From Bacteroidia bacterium (GTDB lineage Bacteria > Bacteroidota > Bacteroidia > Flavobacteriales > Flavobacteriaceae), in NCBI GenBank assembly GCA_030425285.1, contig JAUIAY010000014.1, forward strand, positions 1 through 57,763: a stretch of DNA of 57,763 bases, read 5' to 3'. The notes under the pieces were generated by a model. It was not told the DNA's origin. It saw only the letters and a program-made list of their open reading frames with translations, and searched no databases. Positions 34,131 to 42,607 of this stretch are shown here, one piece after another. Position 1 is the stretch's first letter; each line of letters starts with the position of its first letter. A program made the position numbers and the translations under genes.

Positions 34131-36191
34131 TTACTCTTTTAGTTTGTTTAAATAATATTCATAGGTAGCAAATTGTGCTCTAACAATTGGCTTTTTACGT
34201 TTTTTGTAGGCGTTGTTTTGCGTATCGTTCAATATTCGCGCTTTGACATTGGCACTCCAACAAATATTAAAGTTATCGATTAACTCCTGTTTGATTTCTT
34301 CATCATAAATTGGACAACTAACCTCTACTCTGTTTTCAATATTTCTGGTCATCCAATCGGCTGACGAAATATAAATTTTAGCATCACTGTCTTCACCAAA
34401 AATATAAAGCCTAGAGTGCTCCAAAAATTTATCTACAATACTAATAGCCTCAATATTCTCGCTCATCCCTGGAACCCCAGGAATCAAACAACATATTCCA
34501 CGCACTACCATTTTAATTTTTACTCCAGCCCTACTGGCCTCATATAGTTTATCAACCATTTTATAACTGGAAAGACTGTTCATTTTAAGTCTGATTCCGG
34601 CTGGCTTACCTAGTTTCACCTTGACAATTTCGGCATCAATAAGTTTGAAAAGTGCTTTTTCAGAATAATGTGGTGATGTGATGATATGCTTATACCTAAA
34701 GATACGGTAGTTGGTTTCAAAAAAGTTAAAGACTTTATTGATATCCTTTAAAATTTTCTGATTGGCCGTAAATAAGGTGTAATCTGTATAAACCTTGGCT
34801 GTTGACTCGTTAAAATTACCAGTACTAACAAACCCGTAACGTGTAATTTTATCATTTTCCTCGCGCTCAATCACACACATTTTACTATGTACTTTAAGAC
34901 CTTGTACTCCAAAGTAAAGGTTTACACCTTCCTGCTGCATCTGTTCGGCATAATCGATATTGGCCTGCTCATCAAAACGTGCTTGAATTTCTATGGAAAC
35001 CGTAACTTTTTTTCCGTTTTTAGCAGCATTTATCAAGGAACTAGCCACATGTGAAATTTGTGCTAATCGGTAAATGGTTATCTTAATAGTAGTAACCTTT
35101 GGATCCAGTGCCGCTTCTCTTAAAAACTTTACAACGTATGAAAAGGTATGATATGGTGTATGTATCATATAGTCCTTTTCACTAATGGTAGTGAAAATAC
35201 TTTTTTCGAGGCTCAATCCCTTTACCGGAAGTGGTTCAATCTTATCGTAGAGCAAATCGGTTCTCCCAAGACTAGGAAAATCCATATAATCCCTACGGTT
35301 GTGGTAACGACCGCCAGGTATGATACTATCGGTAGATTCAATACCCATTCTATTCATCAAAAACGTGAGGGTTTCTTGGTCTATTGTTTTGTCGTAAACA
35401 AACCGAACGGGTTCGCCAATCTGTCTATGTTTAACACTATCGGAAATTTTTTCAATAAAACTCTTACTCAAATCACTCTCCAAATCCAATTCACCATCAC
35501 GTGTGATTTTGATCATATGGGCACTAATATTCTCAAAATCAAAAATATTGAAAATATCATGCAGACAATATCTTAATAAGTCGTCTAAAAGCATGATATA
35601 GTTTTTCCCGTCAGATTCAGGCAACACTACAAAACGATCCATACTTTTAGAAATTTCAATCAAAGCGTACTGATTGCCATTGTCTTTCAATTCCAACTTA
35701 ACAGCCAAATAGGCCGCACTATCCTTTAGGTTAGGTAAATCTACCGTTTCACTCAAAACAATGGTCACTAAAGCTGGACTGACTTTTTGAATGTAATAGT
35801 TTTTTATGAAATCATGCTGTTCAGGTTGTACCTGATTCTCGTCAATAATATAGATTTGCTCCCGCTCAAGCTTTTTTTGAATTTTGCTCAATATTTCAAG
35901 ACTATCACTTTGTTGCTTGATTACAATTTGAGTAATGATGTCTAACAATTCGTCCGATTTGATACCTCCCAACTCACTTTTCCCGCCTTTTCCAGCTTCA
36001 ACTATTCGCTTAACGGTAGCATATCGAACTTTAAAAAATTCATCTAAATTGTTAGAAAAAATACCCAGGAATCGTAACCTTTCAATAAGTGGTACTGTTT
36101 CATCATCAGCTTCTTGCAGAACTCGGGCATTAAATTGAAGCCAACTAACCTCTCTATTTATATATGTGTTTTGTAATTGGTCTTTAGTCAT
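34131..36191 (-). CDS. ppk1: Polyphosphate kinase 1
   Basis: A 686-residue enzyme that builds inorganic polyphosphate from ATP, reversibly. The N-terminal helical domain opens YINREVSWLQFNARVLQEA and LRFLGIFSNNLDEFFKVRY. The two phospholipase-D-like catalytic domains contain FDEQANIDYAEQM, the autophosphorylated His in QGLKVHSKMCVIER and the second His in FLEHSRLYIFG. The arginine region RFVYDKTIDQETL is also present. The length matches the family. It is upstream of ppx in the same operon with no gap. Confidence 0.95.
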   Translation of the reverse strand: MTKDQLQNTYINREVSWLQFNARVLQEADDETVPLIERLRFLGIFSNNLDEFFKVRYATVKRIVEAGKGGKSELGGIKSDELLDIITQIVIKQQSDSLEILSKIQKKLEREQIYIIDENQVQPEQHDFIKNYYIQKVSPALVTIVLSETVDLPNLKDSAAYLAVKLELKDNGNQYALIEISKSMDRFVVLPESDGKNYIMLLDDLLRYCLHDIFNIFDFENISAHMIKITRDGELDLESDLSKSFIEKISDSVKHRQIGEPVRFVYDKTIDQETLTFLMNRMGIESTDSIIPGGRYHNRRDYMDFPSLGRTDLLYDKIEPLPVKGLSLEKSIFTTISEKDYMIHTPYHTFSYVVKFLREAALDPKVTTIKITIYRLAQISHVASSLINAAKNGKKVTVSIEIQARFDEQANIDYAEQMQQEGVNLYFGVQGLKVHSKMCVIEREENDKITRYGFVSTGNFNESTAKVYTDYTLFTANQKILKDINKVFNFFETNYRIFRYKHIITSPHYSEKALFKLIDAEIVKVKLGKPAGIRLKMNSLSSYKMVDKLYEASRAGVKIKMVVRGICCLIPGVPGMSENIEAISIVDKFLEHSRLYIFGEDSDAKIYISSADWMTRNIENRVEVSCPIYDEEIKQELIDNFNICWSANVKARILNDTQNNAYKKRKKPIVRAQFATYEYYLNKLKE

Positions 36192-36211
36192 GAAGTGATT
36201 CGTTTGCCCTA

Positions 36212-36219
36212 CAAATATA
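36212..36219 (-). promoter_or_regulatory. -7 element (TATATTTG) of the ppk1-ppx operon
   Basis: CAAATATA on the plus strand reads TATATTTG on the minus strand, 20 bp before the ppk1 ATG at 36191. It matches TAnnTTTG. Confidence 0.45.
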
Positions 36220-36352
36220 TTTCATTTTTAACAGTAATTAAGGTGTTTGGCAATATTTCTGAAAACTACAAAAAAAGTAAGAATTTTACTATAAAACATG
36301 TATTTTGTCGTAAAAATTATACACTTTATTGTGTAAAAAATTAAAAAATCAG

Positions 36353-36382
36353 TTGTTTTTTTTAATAATTTGTCTAGATTTG
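36353..36382 (+). promoter_or_regulatory. Flavobacterial promoter (TTG-N19-TAGATTTG)
   Basis: TTG at 36353-36355, 19 bp spacing, then TAGATTTG at 36375-36382. This is the best match in the window to the Bacteroidota consensus (TTG, 17-23 bp, TAnnTTTG). The ATG of the small secreted protein follows at 36413. Confidence 0.65.
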
Positions 36383-36412
36383 CTGCATAGGAATAACTAA
36401 AATAATGTTAAT

Positions 36413-36865
36413 ATGAAAACTAAACTACTGGTTTTTTGTGCTATTTTTTTTCTGACTTCTAGCACTATTTTTTCCCAAACCAAAAATGATTCGCAAGGCA
36501 TCATAAGCCAAAAGGTATCCATTAAAAAATATCATGACCGAGATGAGTTGGATCAAATGAACAAAGGACAACTTTTAGATCTATATATTGAAAGGATTGA
36601 AGTTATAGTTAAAATTCTTCCCAATATAGCCTTTACCAACAAACCAGGTGTTACAATTAAGGACCTTGGTATTCCCGATACCAAAGATCATAGAAAAGCA
36701 CTTGAGGAAAACAAAAAGGCAGCTAGTGATTACTTTGAAAACACGATTGAATTTCAAACCAAAATATTACCGTATTCTGATAAAACCAACCTAATAGCTG
36801 CTATTCTGTTCTATGAGCAAACCTTAAAATCATTACATACTTATAATGAATTTAATCAATATTAA
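36413..36865 (+). CDS. Small secreted protein of unknown function
   Basis: A 150-residue exported protein with signal peptide MKTKLLVFCAIFFLTSSTIFSQ. The mature part is mainly helical and charged: DELDQMNKGQLLDLYIERIE, then ILPNIAFTNKPGVTIKDLGI, then KALEENKKAASDYFENTIEF. It has no cysteine and no lipobox. I recognise no family. It has its own near-consensus promoter and terminator, so it is an independent, probably well-expressed unit between polyphosphate genes and the surface cluster. Confidence 0.75.
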   Translation: MKTKLLVFCAIFFLTSSTIFSQTKNDSQGIISQKVSIKKYHDRDELDQMNKGQLLDLYIERIEVIVKILPNIAFTNKPGVTIKDLGIPDTKDHRKALEENKKAASDYFENTIEFQTKILPYSDKTNLIAAILFYEQTLKSLHTYNEFNQY

Positions 36866-37209
36866 GTCGCTTTAAAAAATATTTAGTTTAGAATAAAAAA
36901 CAATCCCTGATTTCTTAATTAGGGATTTTTTATTTTATGAATGGAAAATATACTCTATAAGCTGCTAATTACAACTTTTGTTTGTTGATTTTCAAAGCAG
37001 AAAGCACTTACAAAAATCAATTCTACTTTTAGTAATTCCATTAAAAATTTATGAAAAGGCATTTGAAAAAGTATTTTTGTAATCTTTTTCTTTCTTAAAT
37101 TATACTTTTTTTGCATTTTATCGATATTTTTTGTCTTTCAAGGAGTTTTTTTCTATGTTTGGTTCTAAATAAAACAAATCCCAATAATTGAACAAAAACC
37201 TACTTTACT
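36866..37209. other. 344-bp AT-rich gap before the surface cluster
   Basis: It holds the terminator at 36902-36927. A TATTTTTG at 37072-37079 could be a -7 box with a 130-nt leader for the 37210 gene, but no well-spaced TTG accompanies it. No RNA gene or further open frame is recognised. Confidence 0.4.
36902..36927 (+). terminator. Terminator of the small secreted protein gene
   Basis: Arms AATCCCT (36902-36908) and AGGGATT (36921-36927) followed by a T run (ATTTTTTATTTT). Confidence 0.8.
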
Positions 37210-38505
37210 ATGAAAAACTTTACACAAATTTTATGCTTGTTCCTATTGACTTGCAACACTGTGTTTGGTCAACAAGAAAAAGGAATTATCGGCTATAATA
37301 ACTGGCTAACTTCATGGACTGAATTTCAACCCAATAAAGTTGATTATGGAGAGCCATCCCAAATATTGAGCGGTGACATTTCAGAAGACACAAAATTGCT
37401 CAAGAAAAACACATACCTTTTATTAGGCAATGTTTTCGTTACAGATAGCACAACTCTTACCATTGAACCTGGCACTGTAATTATTGGTGATTTTAAAACC
37501 AATGGAACCTTAATTGTTAGTAACGGTTCTAAAATAATTGCTGAAGGATTAGAAACCGATCCAATTATTTTCACATCAAACAGAGGTGTGAAAAAGCAAG
37601 GTGATTGGGGAGGTATTTTCATATTAGGCGATGCACCTACCAATAAATTTGGCAATGAATCGGCTATAGACTATGGACTACGCCCATCTTCTTACAAGAA
37701 CATAAGCTATGGTGGCGATTGTCCTGATAGTAATTCTGGTATTTTGCGTTACGTAAGAATAGAATACGCAGGAAAAAGAACCAAAGAGTATGGTTATTTT
37801 AACGGATTGACTCTTGCTGGTGTTGGCTATAAAACAGTAATTGAAAATGTTATGGTAAGCCATTGTCAAGGTAATTCGTTCAATATCATTGGTGGCGATG
37901 TTACTTTGGAAAAAATGGTTTCTTATAAATCCAGTAGAAATGATTACGAGTTCAATCATGGAACACAATGCAAAATAACCAATTCATTAGCCATAAGATC
38001 ACCTTATGTTTCTGGGTCTGACGGTTCTAAATGTATGTATGTAGCTTCATACGAAAACAAAGACGAGTCAGATTTAGCAAAAAGAATGACATATGTTGAT
38101 GCTGAAAACATGACTTTAGTAAATGTTAGTGATGATTTGGAATCCGACATTAATATCGGACTGGTAAAAGAAGCTATTTACATTGCTCCCGAAACGTCGT
38201 TGACATTAAACAAAACTGTTATATCAGGATTTAATCCTGCAATTATATTGGATAATAAAATCTACATAAACAGTCAGAATTTGGAACGTTTAAAATTCCG
38301 TGAAATGTACTTCAACAATTGTAACGGAAACATTTTTACCAAAGGACAGTCCAACAACGATGATTTAGAAAACTGGTACGGCAATAGTATTTTTAAAAAC
38401 GTCTATTCTAAAGGCGATGATAAAGAGACCTTTATCGATTTAAAAAATGACAAACGGCCAGACTTTAGACTTCGAATAAACAAAATCATTGCTTCAAATG
38501 ATTAG
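37210..38505 (+). CDS. Exported beta-helix-like protein of the spr-type cluster
   Basis: A 431-residue exported protein with signal peptide MKNFTQILCLFLLTCNTVFGQ. The centre resembles the Bacteroidota parallel-beta-helix proteins, with TTLTIEPGTVIIGDF, DPIIFTSNRGVKKQGDWGGI and FILGDAPTNKF followed by short strands such as LRYVRIEYAG. No T9SS C-terminal domain is visible at the end (RLRINKIIASND), so it probably stays in the envelope or is exported otherwise. It is first in the co-directional set leading to the SprB-like adhesin, a place comparable to sprC in Flavobacterium johnsoniae; homology to SprC is not tested. Confidence 0.75.
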   Translation: MKNFTQILCLFLLTCNTVFGQQEKGIIGYNNWLTSWTEFQPNKVDYGEPSQILSGDISEDTKLLKKNTYLLLGNVFVTDSTTLTIEPGTVIIGDFKTNGTLIVSNGSKIIAEGLETDPIIFTSNRGVKKQGDWGGIFILGDAPTNKFGNESAIDYGLRPSSYKNISYGGDCPDSNSGILRYVRIEYAGKRTKEYGYFNGLTLAGVGYKTVIENVMVSHCQGNSFNIIGGDVTLEKMVSYKSSRNDYEFNHGTQCKITNSLAIRSPYVSGSDGSKCMYVASYENKDESDLAKRMTYVDAENMTLVNVSDDLESDINIGLVKEAIYIAPETSLTLNKTVISGFNPAIILDNKIYINSQNLERLKFREMYFNNCNGNIFTKGQSNNDDLENWYGNSIFKNVYSKGDDKETFIDLKNDKRPDFRLRINKIIASND

Positions 38506-38522
38506 GCACTAAAAGTTAAAGC

Positions 38523-38545
38523 AGGAGTATATGTGACATATACTC
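38523..38545. terminator. 23-bp perfect palindrome between cluster genes
   Basis: GGAGTATATGT-G-ACATATACTCC is a perfect inverted repeat of 11 bp arms around one base, in the 89-bp gap after the 37210 gene. The following CTCTTGACCTTTT is only weakly T-rich, so it may be a partial terminator, an RNA-stabilising hairpin or an operator. Confidence 0.5.
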
Positions 38546-38594
38546 CTCTTGACCTTTTAAAAAAACCTAATAAAAAATCAAAACTGTTGAATTG

Positions 38595-40058
38595 ATGCAA
38601 AAAACTACGCTTAAAAAGATTAGTGTTATAACATTTTGTCTGTTTATCTTTTTTATCTCAATAAAGATACAAGCACAAATAGTTATTGGTACGCCTAATT
38701 TAGGGTTTAGCCAGGCCTGTGCTAGTACATCATTCAACAATTATAATACAACCTTCGTTTTTTCACCTGAAGCCAATTTAGAAGCATCCAATCAGTTTAT
38801 AATTGAAATGTCTGATGAGTTTGGCGATTTTACAAATCCAACCACAGTTTTTACTTCCAATCCAGGTTCGTTGACAACATCACCTGCAACCTTAAGTTTT
38901 TCTTTACCAACTACCACATCTGGAGAAGGGTATAAAATCAGAATCAAGAGTACAGCTCCTGCAGCTACCAGTGCACGATCTGTAGCATTTGCAGCCTATT
39001 ACAAAATTCAGGATAGCCCATTTACCATTAATAATTTAGTTTCAACGGGTGCATTTTGCTCTGGCGGAAGTTACCTATTAACTATTGACAATCCTGGTAC
39101 TGGGGATAATGACTCACCTTTAAACTATCCATCTTTAACGTTTAATTGGTTTAAGGAAACCGGCCCTACAACGTCTGTTTTTGTAGCAGAGGGCGAAACA
39201 TTGGAAGTTACTCAAGAAGGCACCTATTTTGTGGAAACTAATTATGGTTCCTGTACGTCCGATTCATTTTCTAATCGTGTGGCTATAACCGAAGTGACTT
39301 CAGGTCAGGCAAGTGCCACAATAAACTCCAGTCTTGGCAATCCGTTTTGTCCAGATCAAGGTATGACTACATTGAGCACAATTAGTGGCGTGAGCTATCA
39401 ATGGTATAAAGATGGTAATGCTATTCCTAATGCAACTGAACAAATGTATCAAACAGATGAATCTGGGTTATACTCTGTTCAGGTAGATTTGGGAGATTGT
39501 GCAGCTTCTGGTTCAATTGATTTGTTAAGCGAATTATTTGATGCATCCATAAATGTTGATGAGGAAAACACCTTGGAATCCGGCGAATCCTTAACAGTGA
39601 TTATTAATTCTACCGCTACCAATCCTGATTATCAATGGTTTTTAAACAATTCATTGATTTCCAGCGCAACTGGTGACACTTACGAAGCTAATCAATATGG
39701 AGACTATCTAGTAATTGTATCTGAAAATACTGGATGTGAAGGAACAAGAGAATTTCAATTTTCAATCGTTGAACCTGTTGATCCATTTCCGGAAGTTGAT
39801 AAAATTCCAAACATGATTAGCCCTAATGGAGATAATATTAATGATACTTGGGTAATTCCACCTCAATATGTAAGTGGAACAGATACCGAAGTAATTATAA
39901 TGACTAATCAAGGAAAGGTTGTTTTAAAAACCAACAACTATTTAAACAATTGGCCTGAAAATCAATTAAATATAACCAATATCAACCAAGTATTTTATTA
40001 CATCATAACAACATCAGACAACAAAACAAAAAAAGGATCGATAACAATCATCAAATAG
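38595..40058 (+). CDS. T9SS type-B sorting-domain protein
   Basis: A 487-residue secreted protein starting at ATG 38595; the in-frame TTG just before it is not needed. The signal segment is ISVITFCLFIFFISIKIQAQ. The body has PKD/Ig-like domains with cysteine pairs, for example GVSYQWYKDGNAIPNATEQ and PDYQWFLNNSLISSATGDTY. The C-terminal about 85 residues, beginning KIPNMISPNGDNINDTW and ending TKKGSITIIK, are a CHU_C/gliding-type T9SS type-B CTD. It would cross the outer membrane by T9SS, probably with the help of a SprF-like protein. It sits 1 nt before the PorP/SprF fusion gene. Confidence 0.88.
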   Translation: MQKTTLKKISVITFCLFIFFISIKIQAQIVIGTPNLGFSQACASTSFNNYNTTFVFSPEANLEASNQFIIEMSDEFGDFTNPTTVFTSNPGSLTTSPATLSFSLPTTTSGEGYKIRIKSTAPAATSARSVAFAAYYKIQDSPFTINNLVSTGAFCSGGSYLLTIDNPGTGDNDSPLNYPSLTFNWFKETGPTTSVFVAEGETLEVTQEGTYFVETNYGSCTSDSFSNRVAITEVTSGQASATINSSLGNPFCPDQGMTTLSTISGVSYQWYKDGNAIPNATEQMYQTDESGLYSVQVDLGDCAASGSIDLLSELFDASINVDEENTLESGESLTVIINSTATNPDYQWFLNNSLISSATGDTYEANQYGDYLVIVSENTGCEGTREFQFSIVEPVDPFPEVDKIPNMISPNGDNINDTWVIPPQYVSGTDTEVIIMTNQGKVVLKTNNYLNNWPENQLNITNINQVFYYIITTSDNKTKKGSITIIK

Positions 40059-40059
40059 T

Positions 40060-42537
40060 ATGAAAGCCATAGTGTTAACCATATTATTCTTCTGTACTGC
40101 ACAGATGTTCTATTCTCAACAAGAGGATGGTGTGGTTTCACTTGCCTTACCCGTAAGGAACTCTTTGACCTATAATCAGTATGCAGTCAATCCAACTTTC
40201 AGCTTTGTAAGACAACAAAATAAGTATATCAACATTACCAACAAACGGGAATGGATGCAATTTGATGATGCGCCTGTCACCTACTTGGTTGGATACTCTG
40301 GGCGTTTCAGAGAAAATATTGGTGCTGGTGTTAGCCTGTTCCAACAAAACTATGGTGTGCTAACGACTTTTGGTGGTATTTTAAACTTTGCCTATAACGC
40401 ACAATTAAACACTGATAGCAACCTAACGTTCGGTATTAATGTTGGCGCCTACTCTAGCGGCATTAACAATGGACATGTAGTTACCAATGAAGCTGACCCT
40501 TCATTAAACAATATGCCTTCCAATTTTTTATTGAGTGTTAGCCCAGGTATCAATTACGGAACAGCATTTTTGGATTTCGGTGTTTCAGTTCAAAATGCTA
40601 TTCTATACAATTTTAGTACGTCAGAACTTTTTAAGGAAGATCCGGAACAAAGCATTCAAGGCCACATTATGTATACAGGTTATATGTACAGCAACAGTTT
40701 CCTTGATGAAAGTAAATTTACTGGAAGAGTCATAGCACAGTTCAAGGATGAGAATACCGTTTTCTCCGGAACAGCCATGCTAACAATTCCTTTGGGAATA
40801 TGGGCTCAAGCTGGTTATAACACCTTATATGGTGTGCATGGAGGTGTTGGTTTGAATATCACAAAAAACATCTCTGTTGAATATAATTATGAAAAAGCTA
40901 TGGGTGATTTATCAAATTTTGGTAGTGCCCATGAATTAACCTTGGCTTACAAGTTCAACAACAAAGAACGTTACGATTACAGTCGTGAGGATGATGTTAG
41001 TGCCTTGATTGCTCCTACAAAGAAGAAAAATACAGCCAAACCAACCAATACACAAGCTGAAGCCAACAGAAGAGCTTCAGAGCAGGCAAAAGAACAAGCA
41101 AGACTAGCTGCGGAAGCTAAAGCACAACAAGAAGCTGAAGAGCAAGCGAGATTAGCTGCGGAAGCCAAAGTACAACAGGAAGCTGAAGAGCAAGCGAGAT
41201 TAGCTACCGAAGCCAAAGCGCAGCAGGAAGCCGAAGAACAAGCTAGATTAGCTGCGGAAGCCAAAGCACAACAAGAAGCTGAAGAACAAACAAGATTGGC
41301 TGCGGAAGTCAAAGCACAACAAGAAGCTGAAGAACAAGCAAGATTGGCTGCGGAAGCCAAAGCACAACAGGAAGCTGAAGAACAGGCTAGATTGGCTGCG
41401 GAAGCTAAAGCGCAACAAGAAGCTGAAGAACAAGCTAGATTGGCTGCGGAAGCCAAAGCACAACAGGAAGCCGAAGAGCAAGCTAGATTAGCTGCAGAAG
41501 CTAAAGCGCAACAAGAAGCTGAAGAACAAGCAAGATTAACTGCTGAAGCCAAAGCACAACAAGAAGCTGAAGAACAAGCGAGATTGGCTGCGGAAGCCAA
41601 AGCACAACAGGAAGCCGAAGAGCAAGCTAGATTAGCAGAAAATGAAGATGTGCTTCCAAATGCAACTGATGCACTAGGTATATCGATGAATGAGCTGGCT
41701 CAATCAACTGAAGATTCAAAAAACACACAGGCAGAATTGTTAGCAAAACTGCAAGAGGTTGTTGATAGCAAGAACCAAGACCTTAAGGATCTAAAAGAAG
41801 AAAACGATTTGAGTGAACAAGGTATTTACATGGAACCTAAACCATTCAAGAGTATTTCTGAAGAAAACAGAAAGCTTGAAGCCATTAAAACGGATTTGGA
41901 AAGTGCAATTAGTGAGCGTAGCTCAAAAATCAAAGAACTAGAGGAGCTTTATGAGCAACGTCAGCTAATAGACACCATAAAAATGGATGAAGTAAATCTG
42001 TTCTACAGAAAAACCATTCGAGAACTAAAGGCTGAACAAGCGGTTGCACTAAAAACAAAATCTGATTTAGAAGCTAAACTGGTTGAAATTAAGATTGCGA
42101 CAGATTATGAGCGTAAACGACGTATTAAGCGTGCTGCCTATAAAAATGAAGAAGATAGATTTGCTCAAGATAAGGCAACACTAAATTATATAAGAGAAAA
42201 TACAGCATTGAGTGATACTCCATTAACAAAAGAAGATTTTGATTTTGGTGAAAAACGAAATGGTAACATCGAAATTTTGAAAAATGTTCAAAATGTAGAA
42301 AACGGTTATTATATGATTCTTGCTGTACATAGTGATACAGAAAAAAGAGATGAATTCTTAAGAAAAGCAGTAGCTTCAGGTCAAAAGAACATCAATTTCT
42401 TCCATGATGTCAATACCAGTAAATATTACATCTATTATGAAAAATTTGATTCAATTCAGTCGGCAAATGAAGCACAGCAATCAAAAGGAAGTAAACCATA
42501 TAACGAAAAATTATCAATAGTGAAAATTGAAAACTAA
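40060..42537 (+). CDS. PorP/SprF barrel fused to helical-repeat rod and SPOR-like tail
   Basis: An 825-residue protein. The signal peptide is followed by a PorP/SprF-family barrel (about residues 20-305), with YNQYAVNPTFSFVRQQNKYI and REWMQFDDAPVTYLVGYSG. Residues about 345-527 are eleven and a part copies of the 16-residue helix EEQARLAAEAKAQQEA, TolA-like and strongly charged. A second coiled-coil region (about 550-725) follows. The last about 75 residues read GYYMILAVHSDTEKRDEFL and TSKYYIYYEKFDSIQSANEA, a pattern like SPOR peptidoglycan-binding domains. The design would tie an outer-membrane T9SS barrel to the cell wall. The place matches sprD in the F. johnsoniae operon. The rod is real; the SPOR call is inference. 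Confidence 0.85.
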   Translation: MKAIVLTILFFCTAQMFYSQQEDGVVSLALPVRNSLTYNQYAVNPTFSFVRQQNKYINITNKREWMQFDDAPVTYLVGYSGRFRENIGAGVSLFQQNYGVLTTFGGILNFAYNAQLNTDSNLTFGINVGAYSSGINNGHVVTNEADPSLNNMPSNFLLSVSPGINYGTAFLDFGVSVQNAILYNFSTSELFKEDPEQSIQGHIMYTGYMYSNSFLDESKFTGRVIAQFKDENTVFSGTAMLTIPLGIWAQAGYNTLYGVHGGVGLNITKNISVEYNYEKAMGDLSNFGSAHELTLAYKFNNKERYDYSREDDVSALIAPTKKKNTAKPTNTQAEANRRASEQAKEQARLAAEAKAQQEAEEQARLAAEAKVQQEAEEQARLATEAKAQQEAEEQARLAAEAKAQQEAEEQTRLAAEVKAQQEAEEQARLAAEAKAQQEAEEQARLAAEAKAQQEAEEQARLAAEAKAQQEAEEQARLAAEAKAQQEAEEQARLTAEAKAQQEAEEQARLAAEAKAQQEAEEQARLAENEDVLPNATDALGISMNELAQSTEDSKNTQAELLAKLQEVVDSKNQDLKDLKEENDLSEQGIYMEPKPFKSISEENRKLEAIKTDLESAISERSSKIKELEELYEQRQLIDTIKMDEVNLFYRKTIRELKAEQAVALKTKSDLEAKLVEIKIATDYERKRRIKRAAYKNEEDRFAQDKATLNYIRENTALSDTPLTKEDFDFGEKRNGNIEILKNVQNVENGYYMILAVHSDTEKRDEFLRKAVASGQKNINFFHDVNTSKYYIYYEKFDSIQSANEAQQSKGSKPYNEKLSIVKIEN
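41092..41640 (+). repeat. 48-bp tandem coding repeat, 11 full units plus a partial
   Basis: Each unit encodes EEQARLAAEAKAQQEA or a one-residue variant (Val, Thr, EQT). Synonymous changes (GCG/GCT/GCA, AGATTA/AGATTG, CAA/CAG) distinguish most units, so the repeat is maintained at protein level. Copy number may vary between strains. Confidence 0.95.
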
Positions 42538-42607
42538 TACATAGATAATGTCCAAGCTTGTAGAGAATTGCCCCAAGTTCAATACAAGAGCATAAAACCA
42601 AAATACC

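Noticed and set aside
40977-41600. 207-residue minus-strand open frame rich in Ala, Ser and Cys
   Set aside because: It is the antisense shadow of the 48-bp coding repeat.
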